Positions 37,836 through 47,603 are shown, numbered from the stretch's first letter. The stretch: 64,000 nt of DNA from Rhodohalobacter sulfatireducens (GCF_022012475.1 NZ_JAKLWS010000009.1:62001-126000), one strand, 5' to 3'. The notes: generated from the letters alone by a model not told the origin. Made by a program: numbers and translations.

Positions 37836-39339
37836 AGAATTTTCTGTTATTGAATGTTTTTTTGACTCTTAAATATACGTTGTATCCGCTTAAAGTTACG
37901 CCTGGAATTCCCTGGCCAGGGAAAACGGTATCACCACAAAGATATAAACCGCTGAATGGTGTTTGAGCCGGTGTCCAGTCGATTAAAGACCTCATCATAC
38001 TCTGAGGAATTCCACCCACACGTCCTTTTTTTCGATAGACCCAATTCTGCCAGGTTACGGGTGATGCTGAAAATACCAATTTTAGCTCTGCTTTTGAAAA
38101 ACCGGGTAACTTCTGTTTCAATATTTCTACAACCCTGTTCTGAACATGTTTCTTCGTCGTTTCATAATCTCCATTCAGATTAAACCAAAAAGATGGGTCA
38201 GTGTGAGCGGATACGTTTAAAACCCGCTCTCCTGCGGGGGCTCGTAGCGTGTCGTCTCTATCTGAAAATGAGACAAATACAGACCCAGATTCCAATCCCT
38301 GAATCGATTCATCTTCATTTAAATGAACCTGGTGATGAATGGACATTTCAGCCGGGTATGGATCATCAGTTACAATACCGAGTGTAAATGCACCCCAGGC
38401 TTTTTGATATTTGTCTGATTCCTTTTGAAAATAATCAGATATTTCACCTGTGGTAACCTCGCTCATGTTCCAAACCGGAAGATTGGAAATCACACGTTTT
38501 GCGGTATAACTTTTACCTTTAGAAGTTCTAACCTGGAAGTTAGTTCCTGTTTGTTCAATACTCAGAACCTTTTCTTTGGTATGAATTTTACTTCCCTTTT
38601 TCTCGATAAAATCTTGCAGAGTTTCCACCATTTTAATCAGTCCGCCCTTCACATAATAGTTAGTGTAATTTGTATATGTGATGGCCGGTGCTCCGAATAA
38701 AAAAGGAGTATCATTTGAGATAGACTGTGCTGAGATCATTAACTGTTCGTCTAAAAAGCGAAAAAAATCAGGATTGGAAATTCCAATATCCAAAGCTGCA
38801 TCCCTGACAGATTTTAAGGTATATGGAAGAACCCAAAGATCACGAAGGTCATTTTTTAGAAGATGAAGTACTTCATTTAAAGCTCTAGGTGGAAAAAAAT
38901 TATTCTTTCTTGAAACCCTCCATACTACATCTGAAATATCAAATGCCAATCGCCAAAACTTATCCTGCTCAGATTCCTCTCCAAAATGCTTTTTCGACTC
39001 TGAAATCCATTTTTCACGATCCAGCCATCGAACAATCTTTTTATCATCCATATGAATTGTCATGGATGGTTCAATCTTTTCTTTTGGCAACGTTATTCCT
39101 AAATGATCCTCCAATACCCGAAGAGGCTGATTTTCGTCGAAACCAATTAAAGTTGTAGCCCCGGATTCAAAAATATATCCCTTTCGTTTATAGGAGGAGC
39201 TGCAACCACCGGGTACATGAGCAGCTTCTAGTACAAGAACAGAGTACCCGTCATTAGCTAACAAGCTCGCTGCCGTCAAACCGCCCATTCCGGCTCCAAC
39301 AACAATCAGGTCAAAAGTTTTATTAGTAGATGATTTCAT
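37819..39339 (-). CDS. CrtI/CrtH-like phytoene desaturase or carotenoid-isomerase type FAD oxidoreductase
   Basis: 506 residues. The FAD-binding dinucleotide motif LIVVGAGMGGLTAASLLA is at about 10-27, followed by LEAAHVPGGCSSSYKRKG and the ATTLIGFDE substrate-domain entry. The C-terminal motif is LYLCGDTVFPGQGIPGVTLSG, which closes the flavin site in the CrtI/CrtH/retinol-saturase group. Likely acts on a polyene or isoprenoid lipid at the membrane; CrtH-type isomerase or a retinol-saturase-like reaction are alternatives. No crtB or crtY lies in the window, so a role in a carotenoid pathway cannot be proved here. In the same operon run as ispG, two genes away. Confidence 0.82.
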   Translation of the reverse strand: MKSSTNKTFDLIVVGAGMGGLTAASLLANDGYSVLVLEAAHVPGGCSSSYKRKGYIFESGATTLIGFDENQPLRVLEDHLGITLPKEKIEPSMTIHMDDKKIVRWLDREKWISESKKHFGEESEQDKFWRLAFDISDVVWRVSRKNNFFPPRALNEVLHLLKNDLRDLWVLPYTLKSVRDAALDIGISNPDFFRFLDEQLMISAQSISNDTPFLFGAPAITYTNYTNYYVKGGLIKMVETLQDFIEKKGSKIHTKEKVLSIEQTGTNFQVRTSKGKSYTAKRVISNLPVWNMSEVTTGEISDYFQKESDKYQKAWGAFTLGIVTDDPYPAEMSIHHQVHLNEDESIQGLESGSVFVSFSDRDDTLRAPAGERVLNVSAHTDPSFWFNLNGDYETTKKHVQNRVVEILKQKLPGFSKAELKLVFSASPVTWQNWVYRKKGRVGGIPQSMMRSLIDWTPAQTPFSGLYLCGDTVFPGQGIPGVTLSGYNVYLRVKKTFNNRKFFELPG

Positions 39340-39411
39340 ACTCCGCTTAACAAAACGGAGAGCGGGTTGGTTTCCGATTGTTCAAAATTTTGAAAGATGT
39401 GATCAATAAAA

Positions 39412-40143
39412 TTATGCTTCCTGAAGTTGTATCTCTTTATTTGCAAGAGTTGGACTCTCAACTTTCTTATCGAGCTCTATCTTCCCATCACGCAATCTTA
39501 TAATTCTGCGAGCGTAATTAGCAATATCTGGTTCGTGCGTGACAATAATGATTGTATTCCCTCCCCGGTGCAACTCCTCAAAGAGAAGCATAATTTCATC
39601 CCCTGTTTTCGTATCGAGGTTACCGGTAGGTTCATCGGCAAGTAATATGGAGGGATCATTTACGAGTGCGCGTGCAATCGCCACACGTTGTCTCTGTCCC
39701 CCGGAAAGTTCATTTGGTTTATGATCGAGTCGATCACCCAGGCCAACTTTGGTAAGAGTTGTGGTTGCCTGCTTTTTTCTCAATGAACTTTTCATGCCGG
39801 AATAGATCAAAGGTAATTCCACATTACTCAGGCAGTCGGTCCGTGGAAGTAAGTTAAATGTTTGGAATACAAATCCAATTTCACGATTTCTGATCTGGGC
39901 AAGCTCAGCATCATCGAGTTCACTAACCCGTTGTTCATTTAAAATATACTCGCCTGTTGTCGGGGTATCTAGACACCCAATGAGGTTCATAAGTGTAGAT
40001 TTACCAGATCCGGACGGACCCATAATGGCTATGTATTCATTTTCCCGGACATTAAAAGTCACACCATCCAGGGCTCTTACAAGAGTCTGCCCCATCTGGT
40101 AATGTTTTGTCAAATCTTCAATTTCAATTACGTTCTTTGCCAT
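39412..40143 (-). CDS. ABC transporter ATPase, MacB/LolD type
   Basis: 243 residues. Walker [10 protein letters not shown] at 42-50, Q-loop [11 protein letters not shown], signature [15 protein letters not shown], Walker [13 protein letters not shown] and the switch His in [10 protein letters not shown] are all intact. It powers FtsX-type permeases in type VII ABC systems (macrolide/lipoprotein/peptide export). It follows the MacA-like adaptor by 21 bases and TolC further up. The matching permeases are most likely the two at 44229-46693, on the same strand upstream. Confidence 0.95.
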   Translation of the reverse strand: MAKNVIEIEDLTKHYQMGQTLVRALDGVTFNVRENEYIAIMGPSGSGKSTLMNLIGCLDTPTTGEYILNEQRVSELDDAELAQIRNREIGFVFQTFNLLPRTDCLSNVELPLIYSGMKSSLRKKQATTTLTKVGLGDRLDHKPNELSGGQRQRVAIARALVNDPSILLADEPTGNLDTKTGDEIMLLFEELHRGGNTIIIVTHEPDIANYARRIIRLRDGKIELDKKVESPTLANKEIQLQEA

Positions 40144-40164
40144 TTTGTATCCCGGCTTTATGGT

Positions 40165-41508
40165 TTAATTATTATTACTGACCACTATCTTATCACCATC
40201 AGAAAGTTCTCGCGATAGAACTCTGTAACTGCCCGTAACAATCTCCTGACCGTCTTCCAGCCCACTCATAATTTGAATAAATGCATTGTCACTGATACCG
40301 GTTTCAACTTGAATCCTGTTTGCAGTACCATCGTTATTAACAAATACCACTTTTCTGAAATCCTCTCGGCTTCCCAGTTGATTTGGAGGGCTCTCCCCTG
40401 TTGATGTGGTATCTGACTGGGCAGTGCTGTCAGAAGCAAAATCTCGGACTGTCACAGACTGTATAGGTACAGAAATAACGTCGTAAACAGTGTTTGTTTT
40501 GATATCAACGGTAGCAGACATTCCCGGTTTAAAATTGGGCGTAAACTCTACAGCCGGATTTTCGCTCACATTCATCGCTACAAAATCGGCCGTGGATTGT
40601 TCAAGGTTATGCGGGGTAGTAATTCTGACTTTAACCTTGTAATTGGTTATCTGCTCAGCAGATCCCTGTCCTGTAACCTCTGCAGAGTTCGCAATTTCGG
40701 TAACCACGCCTTCAAAAGATCGATTCGGATAGGCATCCACTTCAAGGCTTGCGGTATCGGCCAGGCTTACATTTACAATATCATTCTCATTTACATCAAC
40801 TTCTATCTCCATCTGCTCCAGCCGTGCTACGCGCATCATCTCCGTACCCGACATTTGTGCTTGACCAAGTACCCGTTCACCCTGTTCAACAGCAAGTTGA
40901 GTAATGGTACCATCTTGCGGGGCACGAACAACGGTTTGTTCAAGTTCTTCTTCAGCTTGTCTTAACTGAGCTCGGGCACTCTCTATCTGGTACTCAGCGG
41001 CCTTGAAGTTTGCTTTTTGAGCCTCGTAATTGTTCAGGGATTGCCTGTACTCAAGATCTGAGATCAAATCCTGGTCGTACAATTGTTGATTTTTCTCAAA
41101 TTCAACTTCAGCCTGCAGCATATTTGCTCTTGCCTGTTCCATTCGGGACTGTTGTGTGAGTAGTGCTGCGTTCAGGTTATCGATCTGGGCTTGATAAATA
41201 TCCGGTTTGATTCGTACAAGCAGATCGCCTTGCCTTACAAAATCACCCTCATTTACTGCTAATTCTATAATCTCTCCTGACACATCAGGTCGAATAATTA
41301 CTTCTGTTTCCGGTTGAATTCGACCTGAAGCTGATACGATTTGAGTGATAGTCCGTCGTTCAATGATATCTGTCTCCACCGTTTTCTCAGCCGGCCCTCG
41401 ATCTAACCAACCGGCTGTCTTCGCTATAACTCCAAGTACTACAACAACAAGAAGTAGAATACCGAGAATCTTTAGCAAACTTTTGGTAGACGATTTCTTC
41501 TGTGCCAT
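40165..41508 (-). CDS. MacA/HlyD-type periplasmic adaptor subunit
   Basis: 447 residues. One N-terminal membrane anchor (about 11-32), a first lipoyl half around VSGEIIELAVNEGDFV, a long coiled-coil hairpin (about 105-190; QARANMLQAEVEFEKNQQLY), a second lipoyl half (APQDGTITQLAVEQGE), then beta-barrel and membrane-proximal domains. It links the ABC permease-ATPase in the inner membrane to TolC. A Ser/Thr/Asp-rich insertion (about 360-375) interrupts the last domain. Operon with TolC and the ATPase, gaps of 31 and 21 bases. Confidence 0.94.
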   Translation of the reverse strand: MAQKKSSTKSLLKILGILLLVVVVLGVIAKTAGWLDRGPAEKTVETDIIERRTITQIVSASGRIQPETEVIIRPDVSGEIIELAVNEGDFVRQGDLLVRIKPDIYQAQIDNLNAALLTQQSRMEQARANMLQAEVEFEKNQQLYDQDLISDLEYRQSLNNYEAQKANFKAAEYQIESARAQLRQAEEELEQTVVRAPQDGTITQLAVEQGERVLGQAQMSGTEMMRVARLEQMEIEVDVNENDIVNVSLADTASLEVDAYPNRSFEGVVTEIANSAEVTGQGSAEQITNYKVKVRITTPHNLEQSTADFVAMNVSENPAVEFTPNFKPGMSATVDIKTNTVYDVISVPIQSVTVRDFASDSTAQSDTTSTGESPPNQLGSREDFRKVVFVNNDGTANRIQVETGISDNAFIQIMSGLEDGQEIVTGSYRVLSRELSDGDKIVVSNNN

Positions 41509-41539
41509 TTTTTACCCCTTTTACTTATTCTATTCGCTT

Positions 41540-42910
41540 TTAAAATTCTACATCCTCGCCAGTAAACTGACCGAGGTAGTAGTCAAGTAGTTTCTCCTGG
41601 AAAATTAAATTATATCTTGACTGAGTGTAGTTCGACTGTGCTTCAACGTAGCTGGATTGAGCTTCGCTAAGTTCAATTAAGGTGCTTGCACCTACATTAT
41701 ATCGTTCTTGCTGTGTCTCAAAAGCTTTTTCACTTGCAATCAGTGATTTTTCAGCAGCATTAAATTCCTGCATATAAGAATCGTAATCATTGAATGCCTG
41801 TGTAACTTCCTGTATTACCTGCAACTTTGTGTTGTCTAAAGAGAGCTGAGCATTCTTTAACTGCACTTTCGCCGATTGAATATTGTTCATACGATTCCAG
41901 TTCTGGAAAATGGGAATACTTACAGAAAGCCCCAGAGAACGGTTCACCTGTTGATCAAAAAACTGATCATCAAAAGGTACATCTTCTCCCGCTAACGAAT
42001 ACTGATCACTGTAACGTGAAGAAAGACCCGCACTTGCTGAAATGGATGGGTATAAGCTCCCTTTTGTAATTTTTAATTGGTATCGCAGATTATTGATATC
42101 AGCCTCTTCGCTTTTAATGTCAGCTCGATTCATCATTGCCTGATCAACCAAATCATTCAGATCATACATGGAAAGCATTGAAACATCTTGTTGGTCTGGG
42201 AGATCCGGAACTACAAATTCGTATTGTCTCTGGGGATCAATCTGAAGCTGACGAATTAGAAGAAGTTTACTCATATTAAGAGCATTATTGCGCTGTGTGA
42301 CACTCAATTCGTCATTTGCAACCTGGGCTTCCTGGTTGAATAAATCTACCGTTGGAAGCGAACCAACTTCTACTTGTGCTTCTATTTGTTCCAGCTGTCT
42401 TTGAGATGTGACAAGATTTTCCTGAGCAATTTCAAGTAGCTGCATATCCAGCAAAACTTGCAGGTATCTTGACGCGGTATTAAAAATTACATTTTCTCTT
42501 GCTCTGCGAAGACTTTCCTCACTCGATATTTTTGACTGTTGACTGGCTCTCAAAGTTAGAATATTGTTAAAACCGTCAAACAGTGTAACATCTGCCCCTA
42601 CTCTACCACTTACTGATTGAGAAGTGACGTCTACAAATGGATCGAGTCCTTCACTAAAACGGTCAAAAATAAATTGCTGTCCAGCCGTTCTGGATCCGTT
42701 TAAATTACCAGAAACAGATGGGAGAAAATCAGCATATTCACTCTTTATATCGTTTTCAGCCAGGTTAAGGTTATTTTCAGCCTGCTTAAGTTGGTAATTG
42801 TTTTCAAGAGCCAAGTCGACAGCCTGTTGAAGGGTAATTCGTTCTGTTTGAGCAAACGAAACCAACGGTACAATCAGAAAGCACGTAAGTAGATAGAATA
42901 TTCTTTTCAT
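41540..42910 (-). CDS. TolC family outer-membrane efflux protein
   Basis: 456 residues. The signal peptide ends SFAQ (residue 20). Two OEP repeats follow, each starting with the hallmark pattern (ITLQQAVDLALENN; LNDLVDQAMMNRADI), with long helices such as AQSSYVEAQSNYTQSRYN near the end. It forms the trimeric outer-membrane duct for the MacA-like adaptor and the ABC system. First gene of the tolC-macA-macB-like operon. The 176-base upstream spacer holds a 10-bp inverted repeat, ttgtagtaga / tctactacaa, at 42916 and 43029, which may be regulatory. Confidence 0.95.
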   Translation of the reverse strand: MKRIFYLLTCFLIVPLVSFAQTERITLQQAVDLALENNYQLKQAENNLNLAENDIKSEYADFLPSVSGNLNGSRTAGQQFIFDRFSEGLDPFVDVTSQSVSGRVGADVTLFDGFNNILTLRASQQSKISSEESLRRARENVIFNTASRYLQVLLDMQLLEIAQENLVTSQRQLEQIEAQVEVGSLPTVDLFNQEAQVANDELSVTQRNNALNMSKLLLIRQLQIDPQRQYEFVVPDLPDQQDVSMLSMYDLNDLVDQAMMNRADIKSEEADINNLRYQLKITKGSLYPSISASAGLSSRYSDQYSLAGEDVPFDDQFFDQQVNRSLGLSVSIPIFQNWNRMNNIQSAKVQLKNAQLSLDNTKLQVIQEVTQAFNDYDSYMQEFNAAEKSLIASEKAFETQQERYNVGASTLIELSEAQSSYVEAQSNYTQSRYNLIFQEKLLDYYLGQFTGEDVEF

Positions 42911-43086
42911 AAATATTGTAGTAGATTTTTTATTGCTTGTAACATCTCTTTAGACGTAGACAAGTCTATAGCGTTTGGTTTTGAATTTAGACGAATAAGA
43001 GTAAACAGAGTTTCAAAATAATGTAGGCTCTACTACAAATAAATACGTTTTTTTACATTTAATAAATGAAGGAACCAAACAGGTAT

Positions 43087-43440
43087 TTATTTTCCTCTCG
43101 AAATACGTTCATCTATAAACTCAGACAAGTATGTAGCAGCTTTGCGTGCAGCAACTCTCTTGACTTCATTAAACAGGAGATCGAATAGTTTCTCTTTATG
43201 ACTGTCATCTATTGCAGAAGTATTCTCTTCTGTTGACTTTTCTCTACCCATCAAGCCAAGTGCTATGCCAACCAAAACGGATGTACCCACTGCTTTAAAT
43301 GGATTTTCTTTGATCAAGTTAATGGGTTGCAAAGGGCCTAATACCCTTTTTTGTGCACTGGATATCCGGTCTTCAAAGTCTTCCTCGAGAAGGTCTAAAT
43401 CGTCCTCAAGTTTCTTTTTTCTTTTTCGAATATCAGCCAT
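43087..43440 (-). CDS. Small basic/acidic helical protein with one hydrophobic segment, YqjD-like cluster
   Basis: 117 residues from the ATG at 43440. The frame is open to 43515, but that would run into the preceding gene, which ends at 43451. The N-terminal 35 residues are a charged coiled-coil (KKLEDDLDLLEEDFEDR), then one hydrophobic segment (about 60-75, AVGTSVLVGIALGLMG) and a charged helical tail. I do not recognise a named family. It is the third member of a cluster with a DUF883-like and a YqjE-like protein, so it may bind the inner membrane and nearby proteins in stress. Confidence 0.7.
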   Translation of the reverse strand: MADIRKRKKKLEDDLDLLEEDFEDRISSAQKRVLGPLQPINLIKENPFKAVGTSVLVGIALGLMGREKSTEENTSAIDDSHKEKLFDLLFNEVKRVAARKAATYLSEFIDERISRGK

Positions 43441-43450
43441 TGATATGTTT

Positions 43451-43861
43451 TTATGTTTCTTCAACGGTTTTCCCTTCAATTTTTTCAGGTTCCTTGTCAC
43501 TTTCAAAATCATCAATCACTTTGCTGATGAGTTGAGCCTGAACTTTTTCAGTGAATCCTTTAGAACTTCTGTTTAATAGCAAATATCCTATCAAAAAAAG
43601 CGGAAGTGATGCAATGGCAAATCCAAGACTTATACTGCCGATCAAACTGCCAACCCAAAATCCGACAGCAAACCAAAAAAAGAAAAGGGCAAAACTCAGT
43701 ACAAACAATCCAAGTATTTGTTGAAATGATTCAGCTAGAAGACGGGAAACCTGTTCGGCAATAGTGAGTGAAAATAGCTCAAGTCGCTTTTCCACATACT
43801 GGCGCACTTCATCCGTTATCTTCTTTTTGGCTTTGCCGTTTTTTCGATTTTCTTCTGCCAT
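43451..43861 (-). CDS. YqjE-like / phage-holin-superfamily-III membrane protein
   Basis: 136 residues. A basic N-terminus and a helix (VRQYVEKRLELFSLTIAEQ) precede two adjacent hydrophobic segments (about 50-100: ILGLFVLSFALFFFWFAVGF and the SISLGFAIASLPLFLIGYLL region) and a charged tail. This is the layout of the putative Actinobacterial holin-X/YqjE group, which despite the name is usually a stress-related inner-membrane protein. Middle gene of a three-gene set, 8 bases after the DUF883-like gene. Confidence 0.8.
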   Translation of the reverse strand: MAEENRKNGKAKKKITDEVRQYVEKRLELFSLTIAEQVSRLLAESFQQILGLFVLSFALFFFWFAVGFWVGSLIGSISLGFAIASLPLFLIGYLLLNRSSKGFTEKVQAQLISKVIDDFESDKEPEKIEGKTVEET

Positions 43862-43869
43862 TCAAATAG

Positions 43870-44073
43870 CTATTTCAAAAGTTTAGCTAAAATATATCCC
43901 ACTGCAGCACCCGCTAAAACACTGGTAATTGGATGTTTCCGTATCAGCAGCTCAGCTTCAGTTTTTAGCTCTTCGAGCTTCTCCTCCAATTCTGCATCAT
44001 TCAACAGAGAGTTTCCTTCCTCAATAACACTTTCCAGCTCTTCATTCAAATCGTTGATAATATTTTCGTCCAT
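43870..44073 (-). CDS. DUF883/YqjD-like short tail-anchored protein
   Basis: 67 residues. An acidic amphipathic helix (about 5-45) is followed by the conserved RKHPITSVLAGAAVGYILAKLL, a C-terminal membrane anchor. E. coli YqjD, a ribosome-binding tail-anchored protein of stationary phase, has the same plan but is longer. First gene of the YqjD-YqjE-like cluster. The N-terminal half is shorter than in typical DUF883 members. Confidence 0.75.
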   Translation of the reverse strand: MDENIINDLNEELESVIEEGNSLLNDAELEEKLEELKTEAELLIRKHPITSVLAGAAVGYILAKLLK

Positions 44074-44140
44074 AGTATATACCGTTGATATTTACATCCT
44101 TCTATTTTAATCAAAATAACATCTTACAGGGAAATGGTAA

Positions 44141-44198
44141 ATAAAAGAAAACAAACTCTGAAGCCTTTTTTCTAAAATTCAAACGATGAGTTTGTTTT
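44141..44198 (-). terminator. AT-rich terminator after the second FtsX-type permease gene
   Basis: A perfect 11-bp stem, aaaacaaactc / gagtttgtttt (44148-44158 with 44188-44198), has a 29-nt loop. On the minus strand it is followed by tcttttattt. It lies 31 bases beyond the permease stop. The long loop and low GC make the call tentative. Confidence 0.45.
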
Positions 44199-44228
44199 GA
44201 GGTTCCCAAATTTAATCTTGAAGGCGGT

Positions 44229-45455
44229 TCATTCGTAACGCAAACTCTCAATTGGGTCTAACTGGGCCGCTTTATATGCAGGATAAACCCCAAATACGAT
44301 ACCTACGACAGTCATTCCAATAACGCCTCCCACGGCAGCACTCCAGGGAATAACGATACTCGCTTCAAGCCAAACAGCTGCGGCATTTCCTAAACCAACG
44401 CCAATAAGAATTCCAATGGCTCCACCGAACTGGCATATGGCAATAGATTCCATCAAAAATTGGGAAATAATTGCTTTTTTAGTTGCACCAACCGCTTTTC
44501 TTACCCCAATTTCACGTGTTCTCTCTGTTACCGAAACCAGCATAATATTCATCACACCAATTCCTGCTCCCAAAAGTACAATACCGCCAATAACAAAACC
44601 TACCATGTAGAGTATACCTGTAAATTGATCAAACACCCCACCCAGTGATTCATTCGTCGTAATCTCAAAATCATTTTCATCTCCGGGTTCTACTTTTCTT
44701 ATCGCTCGCAGTATACCCGTTAGATCGTCGATAACCGCCTCTACCTTCTCTACTGAACCGGCACGGACCTGGATTCCAATATTCTGATTTTTCCCGTATA
44801 GACCAGCAAGGTGGGTGTAGGGTATCACAACAAAGCGATCTAATGTTTGACCAAAAACATTGCCCTTGGCTTCTGTAATACCAATAACTGTGTAAGGTCG
44901 CCCCTCTACTCGAATCGTTTTGCCGATGGGATCAACCTGTTCAAAGAGAGCAGAAACAACATCCGCCCCGATAATAGCAATGGGCCGGGCATAGTCGATA
45001 TCTGCCTGGGTAAAGTTCCGACCGCTTTCAATTTCGTATGCATTGTTCGATAGATATTCTTCATTTCCACCTCGAATACTGATATTCGGCTCTGTTTGCT
45101 CTTCTTCGTACGATACACGAGTTGTAGTATAGGATCGGTTTGGCCCAATACCTGATGCAGAGGCTGCCAGTTCATCAAGGGTTTCCATCTGTTCGATCGT
45201 AATATCCTGGCGGTTTCGGTATTTATCCCAATCAGTGGGCCCCATACTGATCGATGGATATTTTGAAATGGAGATCACATCTCCTCCCATCAAGCTCAGG
45301 GTATCTTTAAAATAGTTATCTAAAACCAATACAGCAGTATTTGCGCTAATGATGGCAAATACTCCAACAGAAATAGCCAGTAACGTTAGAGACGAGCGAA
45401 GTTTATTAGCCCGGATTGAGTCAAATGCCTGTTTAAATACTTCAATTACGTTCAT
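44229..45455 (-). CDS. ABC transporter permease, MacB/FtsX type
   Basis: 408 residues. The N-terminal membrane segment is followed by a large periplasmic MacB_PCD domain (about 45-250). Three C-terminal membrane segments form the FtsX domain with GVMNIMLVSVTERTREIGVR and the ending YPAYKAAQLDPIESLRYE. It works with an ATPase of the LolD/MacB type. No ATPase is next to it; the one at 39412 is the nearest. The ATG lies 2 bases after the stop of the other permease, so the pair is co-translated and probably forms a heterodimer. Confidence 0.94.
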   Translation of the reverse strand: MNVIEVFKQAFDSIRANKLRSSLTLLAISVGVFAIISANTAVLVLDNYFKDTLSLMGGDVISISKYPSISMGPTDWDKYRNRQDITIEQMETLDELAASASGIGPNRSYTTTRVSYEEEQTEPNISIRGGNEEYLSNNAYEIESGRNFTQADIDYARPIAIIGADVVSALFEQVDPIGKTIRVEGRPYTVIGITEAKGNVFGQTLDRFVVIPYTHLAGLYGKNQNIGIQVRAGSVEKVEAVIDDLTGILRAIRKVEPGDENDFEITTNESLGGVFDQFTGILYMVGFVIGGIVLLGAGIGVMNIMLVSVTERTREIGVRKAVGATKKAIISQFLMESIAICQFGGAIGILIGVGLGNAAAVWLEASIVIPWSAAVGGVIGMTVVGIVFGVYPAYKAAQLDPIESLRYE

Positions 45456-45457
45456 AT

Positions 45458-46693
45458 CTATTCGTATCTCAAAGATTCAATTGGATCAGATTTAGCTGCT
45501 TTACGAGAAGGAATAAAACCGAACAAGATTCCAACAAATGCACAAATTAGAATTGCATTCAATACAGTCGTCCAGTTCAGGTAAGCCACGAAAAACTGGT
45601 TGATCAGTTCAGTTACCCCAATGGATAAAAACACGCCGATCACTCCTCCGACAAGACAGATGACGATCGCTTCCATCAAGAATTGCAGAAGGATTTCCCA
45701 GGATTTTGCGCCCACCGCTTTTCTTATACCGATCTCCTTTGTGCGCTCTTTCACAGAAACAAACATGATATTCATTACTCCAATCCCACCAACAAAAAGT
45801 GCCAGGCCGGTAAGAAAAATTCCAATTCCGTAAATGGCTACTTTCATGCTTTGGAATTCTTGTTCAAACAGAGCCGCTTTATTGATTGCAAAGTCGTTTT
45901 CTTCAAGCGGATCAAGCTGGCGGATTTGCCGCATAGCCCCAATCACCTCGTATTCCCCCTCTTCCATTGTTTCCTCATTTGGAAACTGCACAGCTAACTG
46001 AATTCCATATCGGAGGCTGTATAAAGTTCCATAGGCAGTGATCGGTATAATCATCTGGTTATCCACATCTTCGAGCCCCAGGAAACTGCCCCTGCTTTCG
46101 AGAATTCCAATCACTGTGAAACGCTGACCATTGATTCTGACATTTTTTCCGAGGGGGTCTTCATTATTCAGAAATAACACATCTACAACACTACTTCCCA
46201 AGACAACTACGCGCGCAGCCCTGTTTACTTCAGCTTCGCTAAATGCACGTCCATCTGCAATATCTAAACCCGCTGTTTGAAAATGACTCTGTGTTACACC
46301 GCTTAATCCAACATTTTCGGCAATTTTGTCGTTATACCGGATCGCTGTATTTCGGTCGGCCGAAGCGGATACATTGGAAGCCGATGTTGTCAATTGGCGT
46401 AAATCATCTACATAATCCAACCTCATTTCCCGTCGGTTTCGATACTCCCACCATTTGTATTCACCGCCAAATCCCCAGGGCCATTTTGCAACATACACGA
46501 CATTACGGCCCAACATATCCATACTTTCTTCAAATGACCTGTCAATACCATCAGAAATAGTATTCATGGCGGTAACGGAAACTATACCGATCACAATACA
46601 GGTTGTGGTAAGAATTGCACGGGTTTTATTTGTCCATATAGCAGATATCGCTATTTTGGACCCCTCGATGAAACTGATCAGAATTCGATTCAT
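45458..46693 (-). CDS. ABC transporter permease, MacB/FtsX type
   Basis: 411 residues from the ATG at 46693. The frame is open to 46753, but the start MNRILISFIEGSKIA aligns with the start of the neighbouring permease (MNVIEVFKQAFDSIR). The layout is the same: one N-terminal helix, a periplasmic domain, then three helices with GVMNIMFVSVKERTKEIGIR and the ending PSRKAAKSDPIESLRYE. Paralogous to the next gene. Shares a 130-base divergent spacer with bshB1. Confidence 0.94.
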   Translation of the reverse strand: MNRILISFIEGSKIAISAIWTNKTRAILTTTCIVIGIVSVTAMNTISDGIDRSFEESMDMLGRNVVYVAKWPWGFGGEYKWWEYRNRREMRLDYVDDLRQLTTSASNVSASADRNTAIRYNDKIAENVGLSGVTQSHFQTAGLDIADGRAFSEAEVNRAARVVVLGSSVVDVLFLNNEDPLGKNVRINGQRFTVIGILESRGSFLGLEDVDNQMIIPITAYGTLYSLRYGIQLAVQFPNEETMEEGEYEVIGAMRQIRQLDPLEENDFAINKAALFEQEFQSMKVAIYGIGIFLTGLALFVGGIGVMNIMFVSVKERTKEIGIRKAVGAKSWEILLQFLMEAIVICLVGGVIGVFLSIGVTELINQFFVAYLNWTTVLNAILICAFVGILFGFIPSRKAAKSDPIESLRYE

Positions 46694-46823
46694 GAATATA
46701 TTATTTAGCTGCTGATCTTTGAAACAATAACTATTTTTTAAGTTTGGTATCAAAGACTATCTACGGTTTGGAACTCAAATCGTTTCAGTATATTAACCAA
46801 ATTTTACATAAAAGGACTAACTG

Positions 46824-47567
46824 ATGGAAATTGATGTTCTGGCTTTTGGAGCCCACCCAGATGACACTGAATTAAGTTGTGCCGGCACACTCGCAGCGCT
46901 CATAAAATCCGGTAAAAAAGTGGCCGTTGTAGATTTAACCCGTGGAGAAATGGGATCTCGCGGAACCCCTGAACTCAGAAAGAAAGAAGCCCAAAAAGCT
47001 GCTGACATACTCGGGCTGCATGCACGTGAAAATGTTGGGCTTCCCGATACTGAACTTGAGAATAACAGGGAACATCAAAAAGCGATCATTCAAAAAATCC
47101 GGCATTTTCGTCCGCATATATGCCTGATCCCAACTCCAAAAGATCGCCATCCCGATCATGAAAAAGCATCTGCATTGTTGATTGATGCAATTTTCTACAG
47201 CGGCCTTCCAAAAATCGAAACAAAAGGTCCTGATGGAAAAAAACAGGATCATTTTAGACCGTCACACGTGCTACACTTTATGCAGCATGACCACTTTGAT
47301 CCTGACTTTGTATTTGATATAACCGACACAATTGAGGTTAAAGAGAAGGCGATTATGGCATTTTCGTCTCAATTTAATGTAAATGATCCGGGTGATGAGC
47401 CTGAAACATATATCTCTGATCCTACTTTCTTTGAAGCACTGAGAGCTAAAGCAAAATACTTTGGACAGTTGGCCGGCTACAAATATGGAGAAGGGTTCCT
47501 GTATGCCCAAAAACCCTTCCCGGTAAGTAACTTTGATTTTTTATTTGATACTACCCCAAAACGGTAG
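46824..47567 (+). CDS. bshB1: Bacillithiol biosynthesis deacetylase BshB1
   Basis: 247 residues. It removes the acetyl group from GlcNAc-malate in bacillithiol synthesis, in the cytoplasm. The zinc motif GAHPDDTE is at 9-16, followed by LTRGEMGSRGTPELR and the second metal motif RHPDHEKAS. The C-terminus GEGFLYAQKPFPVSNFDFLF is typical of BshB1 and not of other PIG-L proteins. There is no signal peptide, unlike the two PIG-L proteins at 8933 and 12890. Single gene, ending at a shared hairpin; bshA and bshC are not in the window. Confidence 0.95.
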   Translation: MEIDVLAFGAHPDDTELSCAGTLAALIKSGKKVAVVDLTRGEMGSRGTPELRKKEAQKAADILGLHARENVGLPDTELENNREHQKAIIQKIRHFRPHICLIPTPKDRHPDHEKASALLIDAIFYSGLPKIETKGPDGKKQDHFRPSHVLHFMQHDHFDPDFVFDITDTIEVKEKAIMAFSSQFNVNDPGDEPETYISDPTFFEALRAKAKYFGQLAGYKYGEGFLYAQKPFPVSNFDFLFDTTPKR

Positions 47568-47603
47568 CTCTTGTAAAACGGACTCGCCCCTAATTTAAAT
47601 CGC

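Noticed and set aside
37819-39339. A carotenoid gene cluster with ispG and the CrtC-like gene at 62295
   Set aside because: The CrtI-like and CrtC-like proteins are 23 kb apart on opposite strands, and no crtB, crtY or crtZ is in the window; ispG is a general isoprenoid gene.
42916-43038. 10-bp inverted repeat upstream of tolC as a mobile element
   Set aside because: The arms are short, the enclosed 103 bases have no second copy in the window, and the sequence is unlike the 15-bp element family; kept only as a possible regulatory note.
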